Shown: positions 17,802 through 27,390 of the stretch, piece after piece
Numbering within the stretch: position 1 is the stretch's first letter
Layout of the letters: each line of letters starts with the position of its first letter
Assembly (NCBI GenBank): GCA_034437515.1
Contig: DAOTTX010000128.1
Location: 62,001 to 126,000, forward strand
Direction of reading: 5' to 3'
Length of the DNA stretch: 64,000 bases
Source: DAOTTX01 sp034437515
GTDB lineage: Bacteria; Chloroflexota; Anaerolineae; Aggregatilineales; Phototrophicaceae
Made by a program: the position numbers and the translations under genes
Notes under the pieces: generated by a model
Told to the model about the DNA's origin: nothing
The model's database searches: none
Seen by the model: the letters and a program-made list of their open reading frames with translations, nothing else

Positions 17802-18410
17802 TTAGGATTTGTTCTTGAATGTCGGGAACATCCAGGGGACGCGCTCACAGTAGGCAAGGTAATCCGCACCGTAACTTTGTATCATGCGTTTTTCCTCGTA
17901 GTAAGACCCGACCAGGAAGTACAACGTGATTCCGATATTCAAACCAAGCATCGCTTCGTTCATGCTGCTGGCAGACCAGAGGATCATCAAACTGAACAGA
18001 TACAACGGATGCCGCACCCAACCATAGACGCCGCTGGTGGTCAGGGCTTCGTCACGCAGCGGTAGTTCACGCCCGGTGATGTAGTGATACAGTTGGCGCA
18101 AACCGGCGAAACGCCAGAGGTCGATCTGCACCAACGCGACCAAAACCCCGACCAGACCAGCTATACGGATGGCGAGCAGCGGTAGCACCCAACCTTCGCC
18201 GAGGTCGTAAACCCGTTCACCAGGGTATGCGACGACCAGCCATAAAATCGGTAGAATAGTCAAGATGGCGACCACATTAAAGCCGACACGGTATAATCCA
18301 TGATAGGCGCGTCCGCCGATGCGCTCACGTACCACCGATTTGACCTCGCGGCTGGCGAGAACACTGTGCAGCAGGCCGTAGGCGAGCATACTTAAAATTA
18401 CCGGGATCAT
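17802..18410 (-). CDS. Membrane methyltransferase, ICMT/PEMT-like
   Basis: 202-aa integral membrane protein with about five hydrophobic segments. The C-terminal half has the isoprenylcysteine carboxyl methyltransferase/phospholipid methyltransferase signature: TSGVYGWVRHPLYLFSLMI for SAM binding and YYEEKRMIQSYGADYLAYCERVPWM. NnrU/MddA-type proteins share this layout, so the substrate is unknown. The ATG at 18408-18410 is preferred; an in-frame GTG at 18419 is possible. Only 24 bases separate this start from the divergent pdp start, so the promoters must lie partly inside the opposite genes. Confidence 0.82.
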   Translation of the reverse strand: MIPVILSMLAYGLLHSVLASREVKSVVRERIGGRAYHGLYRVGFNVVAILTILPILWLVVAYPGERVYDLGEGWVLPLLAIRIAGLVGVLVALVQIDLWRFAGLRQLYHYITGRELPLRDEALTTSGVYGWVRHPLYLFSLMILWSASSMNEAMLGLNIGITLYFLVGSYYEEKRMIQSYGADYLAYCERVPWMFPTFKNKS

Positions 18411-18434
18411 CTTAACCACCAGGAGTTAGCAATA

Positions 18435-19736
18435 ATGCGTGCAGTCGATTTAATTGCGAAAAAACGTGACGGACACTCGCTTATAGACGAGGAAATCCGC
18501 TGGTTTATTGACGCATACACAAGCGGAACCTTACCCGATTACCAGGTGTCTGCATTGTTGATGGCGATTCTACTACGCGGCATGTCCACCGATGAAGTGA
18601 CCACACTCACACTGGCGATGGCAAACTCCGGTGACACACTCGACCTCAGCGCCCTCAACAGCTATGTGGTCGATAAACACTCGTCAGGCGGGGTCGGAGA
18701 CAAGACCTCGCTGGTCGTGCTGCCACTGGTCGCGGCCTGCGGCGTGCCCGTCGCCAAGATGAGCGGACGTGGATTAGGTTACACCGGCGGCACGCTCGAT
18801 AAGATGGAGGCCATTGGTGGCTTTAACGTCAACGTCGCTGAAGACGACTTCTTGACACAGGCACAGCAGGTCGGGCTGGTGCTCGCCGGGCAGACGAGAG
18901 ACCTCGCCCCCGCCGATGGTAAGCTCTACGCTCTGCGTGACGTCACCGCGACCGTATCCAGCTTACCGCTGATTGCCAGCAGCATCATGAGTAAGAAGCT
19001 GGCAGCAGGGGCGAACGGCATCGTTCTGGATGTCAAGGTCGGCAGCGGCGCGTTCATGCAAAAACTCGAAGACGCACGCGCTCTCGCACAGATTATGGTG
19101 GACATCGGCAAGAACGCCGAGCGGGATATGACCGCGCTGATTTCCGACATGAACCAGCCACTCGGTCAGGCGGTGGGCAACGCTCTGGAAGTCAGAGAGG
19201 CGATCGAAACGCTGCACGGCAACGGCCCGGCAGATTTTCACCAGCACTGCATCGAAGTCGCCGCGCACATGCTGCATCTCGCCGGGCAGGGTGATTTAGA
19301 GACGACACGCCAGCAGATCGAAGACAAAATCAGCGACCGTGCTGGTTTCGAGAAGTTCCGTGCGATGGTGGCAGCCCAGGGCGGTGACGTAGCGATGGTC
19401 AATGATCCTGAACAACTGCCGCAAGCGGACATCACCCATGAGATCCCCGCCGCGCAAACAGGCTACATCAGAAAAGTGGATGCGATGGGAATCGCAAAAG
19501 CCGCCTTCGGCCTCGGTGCCGGGCGTGAGAAAAAAGACGATCCGATTGATCCGACGGTAGGTGTCATCGTAAAGGTCAATGTTGGCGATCATGTCAAGCG
19601 GGGTCGGACGGTCGCTGTGCTCCATGCCAATGACCAGGCAAAAGCAGAAGCGGCACAAAAGATTATCGCGCACTCAATCGAATACAGTGAGGAAACCGTG
19701 CCGTCGCTGCCGCTGTTCTATGATGTGATACGTTGA
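18435..19736 (+). CDS. pdp: Pyrimidine-nucleoside (thymidine) phosphorylase
   Basis: 433-aa enzyme splitting uridine or thymidine with phosphate into base and (deoxy)ribose 1-phosphate. The family signature SGRGLGYTGGTLDKMEAI lies near residues 113-130. The phosphate-binding KHSSGGVGDKTSL lies near 82-94, and the C-terminal domain has the usual lipoyl-like barrel ending (VGVIVKVNVGDHVKRGRTVAVLHAND). Length is typical. The SD AGGAGTTA lies 7 bases before the ATG. It cannot be separated into Pdp or DeoA substrate class from sequence alone. Confidence 0.95.
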   Translation: MRAVDLIAKKRDGHSLIDEEIRWFIDAYTSGTLPDYQVSALLMAILLRGMSTDEVTTLTLAMANSGDTLDLSALNSYVVDKHSSGGVGDKTSLVVLPLVAACGVPVAKMSGRGLGYTGGTLDKMEAIGGFNVNVAEDDFLTQAQQVGLVLAGQTRDLAPADGKLYALRDVTATVSSLPLIASSIMSKKLAAGANGIVLDVKVGSGAFMQKLEDARALAQIMVDIGKNAERDMTALISDMNQPLGQAVGNALEVREAIETLHGNGPADFHQHCIEVAAHMLHLAGQGDLETTRQQIEDKISDRAGFEKFRAMVAAQGGDVAMVNDPEQLPQADITHEIPAAQTGYIRKVDAMGIAKAAFGLGAGREKKDDPIDPTVGVIVKVNVGDHVKRGRTVAVLHANDQAKAEAAQKIIAHSIEYSEETVPSLPLFYDVIR

Positions 19737-19739
19737 ATG

Positions 19740-20066
19740 TCACTCATTGAAAATATGCAGTTGTTTTGCAAACCAGTTCACTAGAAATAGCACCACGCAC
19801 CAGATCAAAACGACCATCGGCGGCGAGGCACCTAAGTTCAACAAATCGATACCCTGCACACTCTTGACGCCTGCCAGAACTAATGGCAGGCCAAGCAGCA
19901 CATAAAGCCCGCCGACCGTCACCGCACGCGACCCCGTCAATGTGTGGATGCGGCGGCGCATATAGATAAACGTCGTGCGCTCTAAAATGCTGAACATGCC
20001 GAAGATTAACGGCATGAACCCTAGAACAACAAAGAACATGGATTGTGTGATCGGTACAGTTTGCAT
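19740..20066 (-). CDS. Hypothetical three-TM membrane protein
   Basis: 108-aa protein of no recognised family. Three hydrophobic segments lie near residues 10-28, 50-68 and 83-100. The loop after the first is basic (YMRRRIHTLTGSRAV). The start at 20066 is preferred because GAGGG lies 8 bases upstream; ATGs at 20072 and 20087 are alternatives. It converges on pdp with 3 bases between the stops. Confidence 0.6.
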   Translation of the reverse strand: MQTVPITQSMFFVVLGFMPLIFGMFSILERTTFIYMRRRIHTLTGSRAVTVGGLYVLLGLPLVLAGVKSVQGIDLLNLGASPPMVVLIWCVVLFLVNWFAKQLHIFNE

Positions 20067-20129
20067 AAGCATAACCCTCTCACTCATTGCTCACTATACT
20101 ATCATGATTACGTCGAAAGTTAAATAATT

Positions 20130-20966
20130 TTATTGTTCCTGTGACAATTTTTCCCCCAAAGATGTAAAGATTTCTATAGGTGCGTCGGCCCAATACCCAT
20201 TATCAAAGCGGATCGCCCCGTTCAACCCGCTATGATCGAGGGTCATTAATGACTGCCCAACGGACTGCCGTGTGCGGGCTGGATTCACGGTTTGTAGGGC
20301 AATTTGCGCAGCGTCATAGGTCAATGTGGAGAGCATACCCGGTACGGTCGCAAATGGATCACCGGCGAGGATACGGGCGCTGAAGGCGTCATCCGGTGGA
20401 GCAGCACTCGTCGCTACATTGACCCCTTCTCGATCCTCCCGCAGATCGAGAAACTGATCGAGCGTGAGCAGATGCGTGCCGGTGAGCGGTGCGGGAAGGT
20501 CAGCAAGTGTCGTTACGTCGGTGCGCGGTTCGACGGTAAGCAACTCTTCAATTGCCGGACTTGCCAGCACAAATGTACGCCCGGTTTCCGGTGCAATTCC
20601 CCAATATCCGACGACCAGCACCGGCAGCGTGTCATAAGCGGCCTGCGCTTCCGGTGAAGTCGCCGCGTAGCCCTGCACAATGACCGCTTTTACTGCCGGG
20701 TCGAGTGCCAGCGCCCGCAGACGCGCCGCCGCCGTCGCCGGGGTACCGCCATCATCGACCGCGAGCAGGGTCACATCAGCGCGTCCGGCATCAGCGAAGG
20801 CCAGCCGCGCCGCGTACAACGCATCGTAGCCGACCTCACGATAGCGCCCCTCGAACGGTGCCAGCAGTGCAATTTTCGCCGGGGAGTCGGCACGATCCAC
20901 GACCGCGCAGGCCGTCAGGCATAACAGACCGAGCAATAGCACGCAGCGTCGCCAGCTAACAACCAT
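20130..20966 (-). CDS. Periplasmic-binding-protein type I lipoprotein
   Basis: 278-aa lipoprotein with a lipobox LTAC at residues 15-18 of the form starting at 20966. The mature part resembles the Leu/Ile/Val-binding type I fold: KIALLAPFEGRYREVGYDALYAARLAFADA near the start and TYDAAQIALQTV near the end. It is shorter than ABC-linked binding proteins (about 350 aa), closer to standalone sensors or LpoA-like proteins. It overlaps the 3' end of mltG by 11 bases, so a role in cell-envelope growth or sensing is possible, but no ligand can be named. Confidence 0.72.
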   Translation of the reverse strand: MVVSWRRCVLLLGLLCLTACAVVDRADSPAKIALLAPFEGRYREVGYDALYAARLAFADAGRADVTLLAVDDGGTPATAAARLRALALDPAVKAVIVQGYAATSPEAQAAYDTLPVLVVGYWGIAPETGRTFVLASPAIEELLTVEPRTDVTTLADLPAPLTGTHLLTLDQFLDLREDREGVNVATSAAPPDDAFSARILAGDPFATVPGMLSTLTYDAAQIALQTVNPARTRQSVGQSLMTLDHSGLNGAIRFDNGYWADAPIEIFTSLGEKLSQEQ

Positions 20967-22086
20967 TCGCCAGATGTTCCTGATAATTCGGTGCAAAATC
21001 ATGATAACCATCGGTACGACAATCTGCACGGAAGTAAAAGAAATCGCTGTCTTCCGGCTCCACCACCGCACGGATCGAGGTCAGCGATGGATTGGCAATC
21101 GGCCCCGGTGGTAGCCCTATAACTCGATAGGTGTTGTACGACGAATCCACACCCTGATAATCTGATACCGTGATCTGAGGCCACCAATTCCCCGGCTCGC
21201 CCAGCGGATACTGTACGGTCGGGTCAGCGTTGAGGCGCATCGGCGGCGATCCGTCTGTGTCGGGGTCGGGGCGTTCTAGCCGGTTGCGATAGACCCCGGC
21301 GATCAACGGTCGTTCGTCATCGTAGAGTGCCTCCCGCTGCACAATTGAAGCCAGCGTCACCACCTCATAGAGCGAGTACCCCTGTTCCGCCGCGAGATTG
21401 TTGATCTCCCCACCGGCACCGTCAAGAAAGGCGTTTACCAGCCGATCACGCAGCATAAGGGCGGTGATGTCCGGCGCAAGCACATAGCGCCCTGGCAACA
21501 AAAACCCCTCCAGTGAGGCTCCTGCCGGTAGACCGACGTATTGGGCGAAGGCCGGGTCTACCTGTGCGCCACGCCCGACGGTTGCAAGAAAGTCCGCGCC
21601 GGTGAACTCAAAGCGTGGGATCGCATCAATCATCGCGGCGATTTCCTCGATGCGTTGCCCACCGAAGACGGTCAAATCAATAGCGCGATATTCGGTACCA
21701 GTCAACGCCACGGCGACGTCTTTGATGTTCATCGCACGATTCAGGAAGTATGTCCCCGTACCCAGGCGCGAGTCCAGGTCTTCGATGATGATGTAATCAA
21801 CGAATAGATCACCGTCAGAAACCAGGTTCTGCGCGTTTAGCTTCTGCGCGATCTGCCCTGCGCCCTCGCCCTCCGCAACCGCGAACTGTACCGGTGTCGT
21901 GTCATCGCTAAGCGGACGTTCGAGGTCATCGGCACGCTGCGCCACCCGGAGTTCACGGGTCGTGTTACGCATTACATCGGCAATCTGATCCCCGGCGAAA
22001 AAGAAGGCTACCCCACCACACAGCAGCGCCAACACCCCCAGGCCGATAAAGACAAGCATGATCGTCCGTAGTGAACGTGATTCCAT
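20956..22086 (-). CDS. mltG: Endolytic transglycosylase MltG
   Basis: 376-aa membrane-anchored YceG-like enzyme that cuts nascent peptidoglycan glycan strands. A membrane segment (residues 9-30) is followed by a LysM-like region (VAEGEGAGQIAQKLNAQNLV). The catalytic region has LASIVQREALYDDE near residue 250, with the active Glu in that block, and then the C-terminal MRLNADPTVQYPLGE, YNTYRVIGLPPGPIANPS and FYFRADC. Its presence argues that the organism makes peptidoglycan. It is part of the alaS-ruvX-mltG neighbourhood common in bacteria. Confidence 0.94.
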   Translation of the reverse strand: MESRSLRTIMLVFIGLGVLALLCGGVAFFFAGDQIADVMRNTTRELRVAQRADDLERPLSDDTTPVQFAVAEGEGAGQIAQKLNAQNLVSDGDLFVDYIIIEDLDSRLGTGTYFLNRAMNIKDVAVALTGTEYRAIDLTVFGGQRIEEIAAMIDAIPRFEFTGADFLATVGRGAQVDPAFAQYVGLPAGASLEGFLLPGRYVLAPDITALMLRDRLVNAFLDGAGGEINNLAAEQGYSLYEVVTLASIVQREALYDDERPLIAGVYRNRLERPDPDTDGSPPMRLNADPTVQYPLGEPGNWWPQITVSDYQGVDSSYNTYRVIGLPPGPIANPSLTSIRAVVEPEDSDFFYFRADCRTDGYHDFAPNYQEHLANGC

Positions 22087-22166
22087 GCATGAAGTTCCTA
22101 TTTAACTCACAAGCTAAGATTCTAAAGTATACGTGACGGCATCATCACATGAACAGAGAGCGTCGG

Positions 22167-22616
22167 TCAAGCGTCGGTCGGGCGTAAGTCGGCCCGCACC
22201 CGCATCAAGAGTTCACCGAGTCTGTTCTTACCGCTGCCATCCGTGCCACAGCCCCAGTAATAGTCCCCCGGCGCGTTTTCTACAAGCGCCTTGTCACCGG
22301 TTGCTGACAGACGCTCACGGATGTCCTCATGGGTCTGAAATTTCTTCAATACGGCGCGATACATCACCTCGTCTTTGATCTCTTCCCAGTCGGCCCGCAG
22401 TTTGATCTTACGGCTACGTCCGAGGTTGGCGGCCTGTTTGGGCCGTCGCGCCGTGCGGATTTTCTCCACATAGTCAGCATCAACACCAACGAATTTCTGT
22501 GCCTGAAAATAGTGCTCAGATGTGGGCCAGTACTGTCCATCAAGCTCAAACCCATATCGAGAAAAATTCGACATAAAGCCGTATTCATCCACCGTAGAGT
22601 AGAAGTAAATCGTCAT
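22167..22616 (-). CDS. NADAR (YbiA-like) family protein
   Basis: 149-aa protein of the NADAR family: IYFYSTVDEYGFMSNFSRYGF at the N-terminus, YWPTSEHYFQAQKF, then RSRKIKLRADWEEIKDEVMYRAVLKKFQ, and the C-terminal NAPGDYYWGCGTDGSGKNRLGELL. These are the conserved N-glycosidase-like motifs known from YbiA/RibX, which remove damaged riboflavin precursors, and from some ADP-ribose handling proteins. The start overlaps the stop of ruvX (ATGA), so the two are co-translated. The substrate is not deducible here. Confidence 0.93.
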   Translation of the reverse strand: MTIYFYSTVDEYGFMSNFSRYGFELDGQYWPTSEHYFQAQKFVGVDADYVEKIRTARRPKQAANLGRSRKIKLRADWEEIKDEVMYRAVLKKFQTHEDIRERLSATGDKALVENAPGDYYWGCGTDGSGKNRLGELLMRVRADLRPTDA

Positions 22617-23056
22617 AAGGGTTCCTCCAATCCATCACGCACCGCGTCCAGATAACGCTGCAAGATCACCCGCGCCGCCAGATCATCAATGTGTGCGCGG
22701 ACGTGTCGCTTTTTGCGCTTGGCGATGGCTTTTGCGTCCTCGCTGGAAAGCTGCTCATCATAGAAACGAACCGGCAGATGAGTTGTCGCGGCGAAGGTCG
22801 CCGCCCAGGACTGCACACGCTGCGCCTGGGTTTCCCGGTCGTCGTCCAGCGGCGCATCATGATCGACTGGCAGGCCAATCACGATGCCGACCACATTTTC
22901 CTCAGCGGCGATTTTATTTAACCGGGCAAGATCGACCTCATCGGACTCGCGCTCGACAATTGTCAACTCACGCGCAACCATACGCAGTCCATCGCAGACC
23001 GCCACCCCAATGCGCGCATCTCCGTGATCGATGCCTAACAACTTGCCTATCGTCAT
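22613..23056 (-). CDS. ruvX: Holliday junction resolvase-like RuvX (YqgF)
   Basis: 147-aa YqgF/RuvX nuclease with an RNase H fold. Acidic motifs are visible: LLGIDHGDARIGVAVCD (first Asp), VIGLPVDHD and YDEQLSSEDA, then HIDDLAARVILQRYLD (last Asp). In bacteria it acts in pre-16S rRNA maturation and possibly in recombination. It overlaps the upstream baseplate-J-like gene and the downstream NADAR gene by ATGA junctions. Confidence 0.93.
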   Translation of the reverse strand: MTIGKLLGIDHGDARIGVAVCDGLRMVARELTIVERESDEVDLARLNKIAAEENVVGIVIGLPVDHDAPLDDDRETQAQRVQSWAATFAATTHLPVRFYDEQLSSEDAKAIAKRKKRHVRAHIDDLAARVILQRYLDAVRDGLEEPL

Positions 23057-24645
23057 TCGTCTATCTCCGTAATTGCCTCATCCGCCGGTGGGATGACCGT
23101 GCGTACATCGACCGTGATGCGATCTGCCCACAGCGGCAGGCGATTCGTCCAATTCGGTGATAGCACGATCTCCGGTGTCGTGCCCGGCTCGATATCCAAC
23201 CGGGTCTGGATGTATTCCAGCGCCTCATCGACCGTCATCCCGGCGAGTGTATTACGTAGGTCGCCTTCTTCTACACGCCCGGCGACCACGCTGCTGCCCG
23301 TCATCGTGAACGTGATCGCGTCTTCGCTGATACGGATCGGCCCACTTTCGTATTGCACCGTCTCCGGTTGAATCTCACGCCCGCGTGGGATTTCACGCGC
23401 CAACCACGCATAGACCACCTGCCGCGCCTGCTGTTCATCATAGGCGCGTGCGTTCACCACCGCTTGCATCCGCAGCGTGACCAGATCGGCGCGGTCACCC
23501 GCCTGGGCGCTGTAATTGGCGCGGCGCGGCGGCTCCTCGATGGTGAGCGTTTCCGAGATGATTGTGTTCGTCATACTCACCCCCGGCAGATTGGGCATCT
23601 CACTGAACGCGGCCTGCTGGAGCAACTGACGCACGTTACGCGCCACCCGCTGCCGATCCACTTCGGTGACGACACGCGCGGTCTGTGCCTGCCCGCCGGT
23701 CGTCGGACTCGGGTTTAGCACGATCACCTGATCTTCTAGCGGACCGACGACCGTGTTAATGCGGTTCGCACCGACGTTCCCGGCATCCCCGCCATCATTC
23801 GCCCTCGCAACGATTGGCACGGTGATCTCGGAGCCTTCGCCGGCCGGCAGAGTTGCCGCGTCGGTCGTTTCAAACGTGATCGCGCTGCCATCGGTGGTCG
23901 AAACCAGTGTCCCCGCCGGAATTTCCAGTTCATCAGCGGTGGCGTTCGTAAAGACAACGTCACCCGTCGCCTGTATGTTCCCGGTTGTGACCTCGCCGGT
24001 TGTTTCAACCTGCCATTCTTGCTCCGCGAGGACGGAAAGCAAGCGCGAAGGGATGACCGCGTTCTCGACATCGACCGCCGTCACATCGCTATCCATGCTG
24101 ATGCGAACTTCCACACTCACGGTGATGGTCTGTTGCGCCGGGAAAAGGGTGACAGTCGCAGTCGGCACGACCAGATATACCAGCCCACCCAACACTGCCA
24201 GAAACACAGCGAAAAGACCAACCCTGACCGACAAACGCTGCAACCTGGAAAACGACGAGGTCGCCGTGCTTAAACGGCTGGCGACCGGCTTCAATTCTTC
24301 TGCGTTGGGGTTATCTTTGGGGCGTTGCTTGCGCGAGGTGAACACTTTAGAACGTCCACGCTTCCAGCGGGACCGCTCCCCGGTACCAATCGTCTCGAAT
24401 GTGCTGATGTTCAACTCACCCGCATGTTTCATCACCTGCGGGTCATGGGTGACGAGCGCCAGCCGTATCTGGCGGCGCATCGCCTCCCGTTGGATCAGCA
24501 CCAGATCGAGCTTACGAGTAAGCGCCGTACCTTCTTCCGGCCAGACCAGCATCACCCGCCGCCCACGAAAGAACGACAACCGATCTTTAACAGCGTTGGC
24601 GTCTTCGCTCGCGTCGATTTGCACCAGTTCGAGGTCGCTGCTCAT
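23053..24645 (-). CDS. Baseplate-J-like membrane protein
   Basis: 530-aa membrane protein. A cytoplasmic N-terminus resembles a nucleotide-binding or receiver-like fold (VKDRLSFFRGRRVMLVWPEEG). A basic linker leads to one membrane segment (about 140-163), and a large extracellular part includes a baseplate-J/gp47-like core (EIPAGTLVSTTDGSAITFETT, then EITVPIVARANDGGDAGNV). It is encoded between alaS and ruvX with overlapping ends. There are no phage genes nearby, so the phage-style domain looks adapted to a housekeeping envelope role. Function unknown. Confidence 0.75.
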   Translation of the reverse strand: MSSDLELVQIDASEDANAVKDRLSFFRGRRVMLVWPEEGTALTRKLDLVLIQREAMRRQIRLALVTHDPQVMKHAGELNISTFETIGTGERSRWKRGRSKVFTSRKQRPKDNPNAEELKPVASRLSTATSSFSRLQRLSVRVGLFAVFLAVLGGLVYLVVPTATVTLFPAQQTITVSVEVRISMDSDVTAVDVENAVIPSRLLSVLAEQEWQVETTGEVTTGNIQATGDVVFTNATADELEIPAGTLVSTTDGSAITFETTDAATLPAGEGSEITVPIVARANDGGDAGNVGANRINTVVGPLEDQVIVLNPSPTTGGQAQTARVVTEVDRQRVARNVRQLLQQAAFSEMPNLPGVSMTNTIISETLTIEEPPRRANYSAQAGDRADLVTLRMQAVVNARAYDEQQARQVVYAWLAREIPRGREIQPETVQYESGPIRISEDAITFTMTGSSVVAGRVEEGDLRNTLAGMTVDEALEYIQTRLDIEPGTTPEIVLSPNWTNRLPLWADRITVDVRTVIPPADEAITEIDE

Positions 24646-27347
24646 CAGCCGGTATAACTCTCCGCGATGAGTTCACGAGCGCGGTCAAGCGCGGCGGGGA
24701 GCTTGCTGCTGTCCTTGCCACCGGCCTGTGCCATGTTGGGGCGACCGCCGCCGCCCCCACCGACGACCTGCGCGGCCTCCCGCACGATGTTGCCAGCGTG
24801 TATACCCTTCTTCGTCAGGTCATCCGTTACCATGACAACCAACTGCGGTTTCCCGTCGTTATCCGCCCCAGCGACAAACACACCACTATCGACCTTGTTA
24901 CGGAACCAGTCGGACATCTCTCGCAACACTTCCATCGGCGTGTTCTCAAACTGTACAGCGAGTGTCGGCACACCGCCGACCGTTTCCAGCCGTTCGATGC
25001 GCTCGTTGAAGTCATACCTGGCGACCTCGCGCCGCAACCGTTCGATCTCTTTGCGGCTGGCGGCAAGTTCACCCTGCATGGCGACCACACGGTTAAAGGC
25101 ATCTTCGGTGGTCGTGCTCAAACGTCCGGCGATGCGTGCCAGATCATCCATTTTGTGCTGTACATACTCGATGGCTTTGCGCCCGGTCAGCGCCTCCACT
25201 CGGCGAATACCCGCGCTCACGCTGCCTTCGCTCACCAGCACGAACAGACCAATATCGGCGGTCTCGCCAACGTGGACGCCACCACAGAGTTCATAGCTAT
25301 AGCGTTGACCGCCGCGCTCGATGACAATCGTCCGCACACTCTCCCCGTACTTCTCACCGAAGAGTGCCATCGCGCCCTCAGCACGGGCTTGTTCGAGTGA
25401 CTTTTCCTCGGCGTGTACCGGGTAATTCGCCAGAATAATATCGTTGACCTCGGCTTCGATCTGCTGAAGTTGCTTGCCGGTCACCTTCTCGTCGTGGGCG
25501 AAGTCAAAGCGCAACCGTTCCGGCGCGACCAGCGATCCGCGCTGCTGAACGTGCAGACCAAGCGCGTTGCGCAGCGCCGCGTGCAGCAGATGGGTGCCGG
25601 TATGGTTACGTGTAATGTCTGTGCGACGGGAGACATCAACGGCGGCGGTGACGGTTTCGCCCACGCTCGGCGTGCCTTCGACCAGCTCACCGATATGAAC
25701 GATCAAACCGCCGACCGGACGCCGTGTGTCCTCGACTTCGATCTCCCAACCGTCACCGGTGATCGTCCCCGTGTCGCTGACCTGCCCGCCGGCCTCGACG
25801 TAAAATGGCGTGCGATCCAACACGACCTCGAACTTGTCGCCAACCTCGAACGACTCCACCGGTTGCCCGTTTTGCAGCAGCGCGATCACTTGTGCCTCGA
25901 TGCGTGGCTCACCATAGGGCAGGTATTCCACGCCCGATTCGGTCAATTGACCCTGTTCGACCAATGACTTGGCGGTCTCGGTGTAGGCTTCGGCGGTTTC
26001 GATGGTGCCCATCGCCTGGCCGCCGCCGCTGACCTGCGAATGTTCCTCCTCGGCGGTGGCAAAGCCGGACATATCAACCGTGTAGCCGTTTTCTTCGACG
26101 ATGTCTTTTGTCACCTGAATGGGCAACCCCATCGTAGATTTCAGATAAAAGGCTTTGTCACCGGGCAGTTCACCGCCGACCGGCAGGTTGCGCAGCATAT
26201 TTTCCAGTTCGGCGACCCCGGCATCCATCGTGCGCCGGAAGCGTTCTTCCTCACGGGTGATAGTCTTCTGGATGGCCTCGCCCTTCTCGACCAGTTCGGT
26301 GTAATGCCCGCCCATCGTCTCGATGACCGCCCCCGCGACCTCACCGAGGAACGGCTCCCGAAAGCCGAGCTTCTCACCGAACCGCGCCGCCCGGCGGATC
26401 ACCAACCGGCAGATCGAATCACGGCCTTTGGCTCCCGGCAACACCCCATCGGAGATCAAAAACACCGCCGCCCGCATATGATCGGCGATCACCCGGTAAG
26501 GGATGATATTGGCGTCGCGTTCCTTGTCGGCCGTCCTGGCAAGTTGCTGCGTTTTCTCGATGATGGGCATAAACAGGTCGGTTTCGTAATTGGCCTCCCC
26601 CCCCTGCAATACCGTCGTCAGTCGCTCCAAACCCAGGCCAGTATCCACGCCGGGGGCGGGCAGCGGCTCGTCGTATTGTCCGGTATGTTCGGGGTCGGGC
26701 TGCGTGCGGTTGAACTGCATGAACACCAGATTCCAGATTTCCATGAAGCGTCCGTCGTCCGCTTCCAGCGAGGGGATGATGTCGTCTTCACCGCGTTCGG
26801 GGAACTTATCCCAGTGAATTTCGGTGTTCGGCCCGCATGGGCCAGTTTCCGCCATCTGCCAGAAGTTATCTTCCGGCCCTAAACGGGCGATGCGGCTCTC
26901 CGGCACACCGATGACATCTCGCCACAGCTCAAAGCTCTCGTCGTCCTTTTCGTAGATCGTCACCGCGAGCCGGTCTGCCGGCAGTTCGTAGACCTCGGTC
27001 AGCAGTTGCCACGCGAACTGCATCGCCTCTTTCTTGAAGTAATCGCCAAAGCTGAAGTTGCCCATCATCTCAAAGAAAGTGTGATGGCGCGGCGACGGCC
27101 CGACTTCTTCGAGGTCGTTGTGCTTGCCGGAAACGCGCATACACTTCTGCGAGGTCGTCGCCCGGTTGTAATCACGCTTTTCTTTGCCGAGGAACGTCTC
27201 CTTAAACTGCACCATACCGGAATTCGCAAACAAGAGTGTCGGGTCGTTCCCCGGCACCACCGACGAAGATGGCACCCGCCGGTGTTGTTGTTCCTCAAAA
27301 TACTCTAGAAATGCCTCGCGCACCTCGGCGCTGGTCATAAATTTCAT
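24645..27347 (-). CDS. alaS: Alanyl-tRNA synthetase
   Basis: 900-aa class II synthetase for alanine. Motif 1 is seen in HHTFFEMMGNFSFGDYFK; the catalytic domain ends in LVFMQFNR. The editing domain has its zinc motifs HTGTH (RNHTGTHLLHAAL) and CGGVH (YELCGGVHVGE). The C-terminal DHHA1 part ends with GGGGGGRPNMAQAGG. The ORF is full length. It shares one base with the next gene (TGATG) and leads the operon alaS-baseplate-J-like-ruvX-NADAR. Confidence 0.97.
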   Translation of the reverse strand: MKFMTSAEVREAFLEYFEEQQHRRVPSSSVVPGNDPTLLFANSGMVQFKETFLGKEKRDYNRATTSQKCMRVSGKHNDLEEVGPSPRHHTFFEMMGNFSFGDYFKKEAMQFAWQLLTEVYELPADRLAVTIYEKDDESFELWRDVIGVPESRIARLGPEDNFWQMAETGPCGPNTEIHWDKFPERGEDDIIPSLEADDGRFMEIWNLVFMQFNRTQPDPEHTGQYDEPLPAPGVDTGLGLERLTTVLQGGEANYETDLFMPIIEKTQQLARTADKERDANIIPYRVIADHMRAAVFLISDGVLPGAKGRDSICRLVIRRAARFGEKLGFREPFLGEVAGAVIETMGGHYTELVEKGEAIQKTITREEERFRRTMDAGVAELENMLRNLPVGGELPGDKAFYLKSTMGLPIQVTKDIVEENGYTVDMSGFATAEEEHSQVSGGGQAMGTIETAEAYTETAKSLVEQGQLTESGVEYLPYGEPRIEAQVIALLQNGQPVESFEVGDKFEVVLDRTPFYVEAGGQVSDTGTITGDGWEIEVEDTRRPVGGLIVHIGELVEGTPSVGETVTAAVDVSRRTDITRNHTGTHLLHAALRNALGLHVQQRGSLVAPERLRFDFAHDEKVTGKQLQQIEAEVNDIILANYPVHAEEKSLEQARAEGAMALFGEKYGESVRTIVIERGGQRYSYELCGGVHVGETADIGLFVLVSEGSVSAGIRRVEALTGRKAIEYVQHKMDDLARIAGRLSTTTEDAFNRVVAMQGELAASRKEIERLRREVARYDFNERIERLETVGGVPTLAVQFENTPMEVLREMSDWFRNKVDSGVFVAGADNDGKPQLVVMVTDDLTKKGIHAGNIVREAAQVVGGGGGGRPNMAQAGGKDSSKLPAALDRARELIAESYTG

Positions 27348-27390
27348 CAGGTAACACGCCCTTACTTAGTCTCGATGTCGTTATAGGGAA

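Noticed and set aside
23053..24645. Baseplate-J-like gene as evidence of a prophage.
   Set aside because: All neighbours are housekeeping genes with overlapping ends; no other phage genes, integrase or attachment sites are visible.
23753..24670. 305-codon plus-strand frame opposite the baseplate-J-like gene.
   Set aside because: Composition is Ser/Arg/Thr-rich as expected for an antisense frame of a GC-rich gene, and no RBS or motif is seen.
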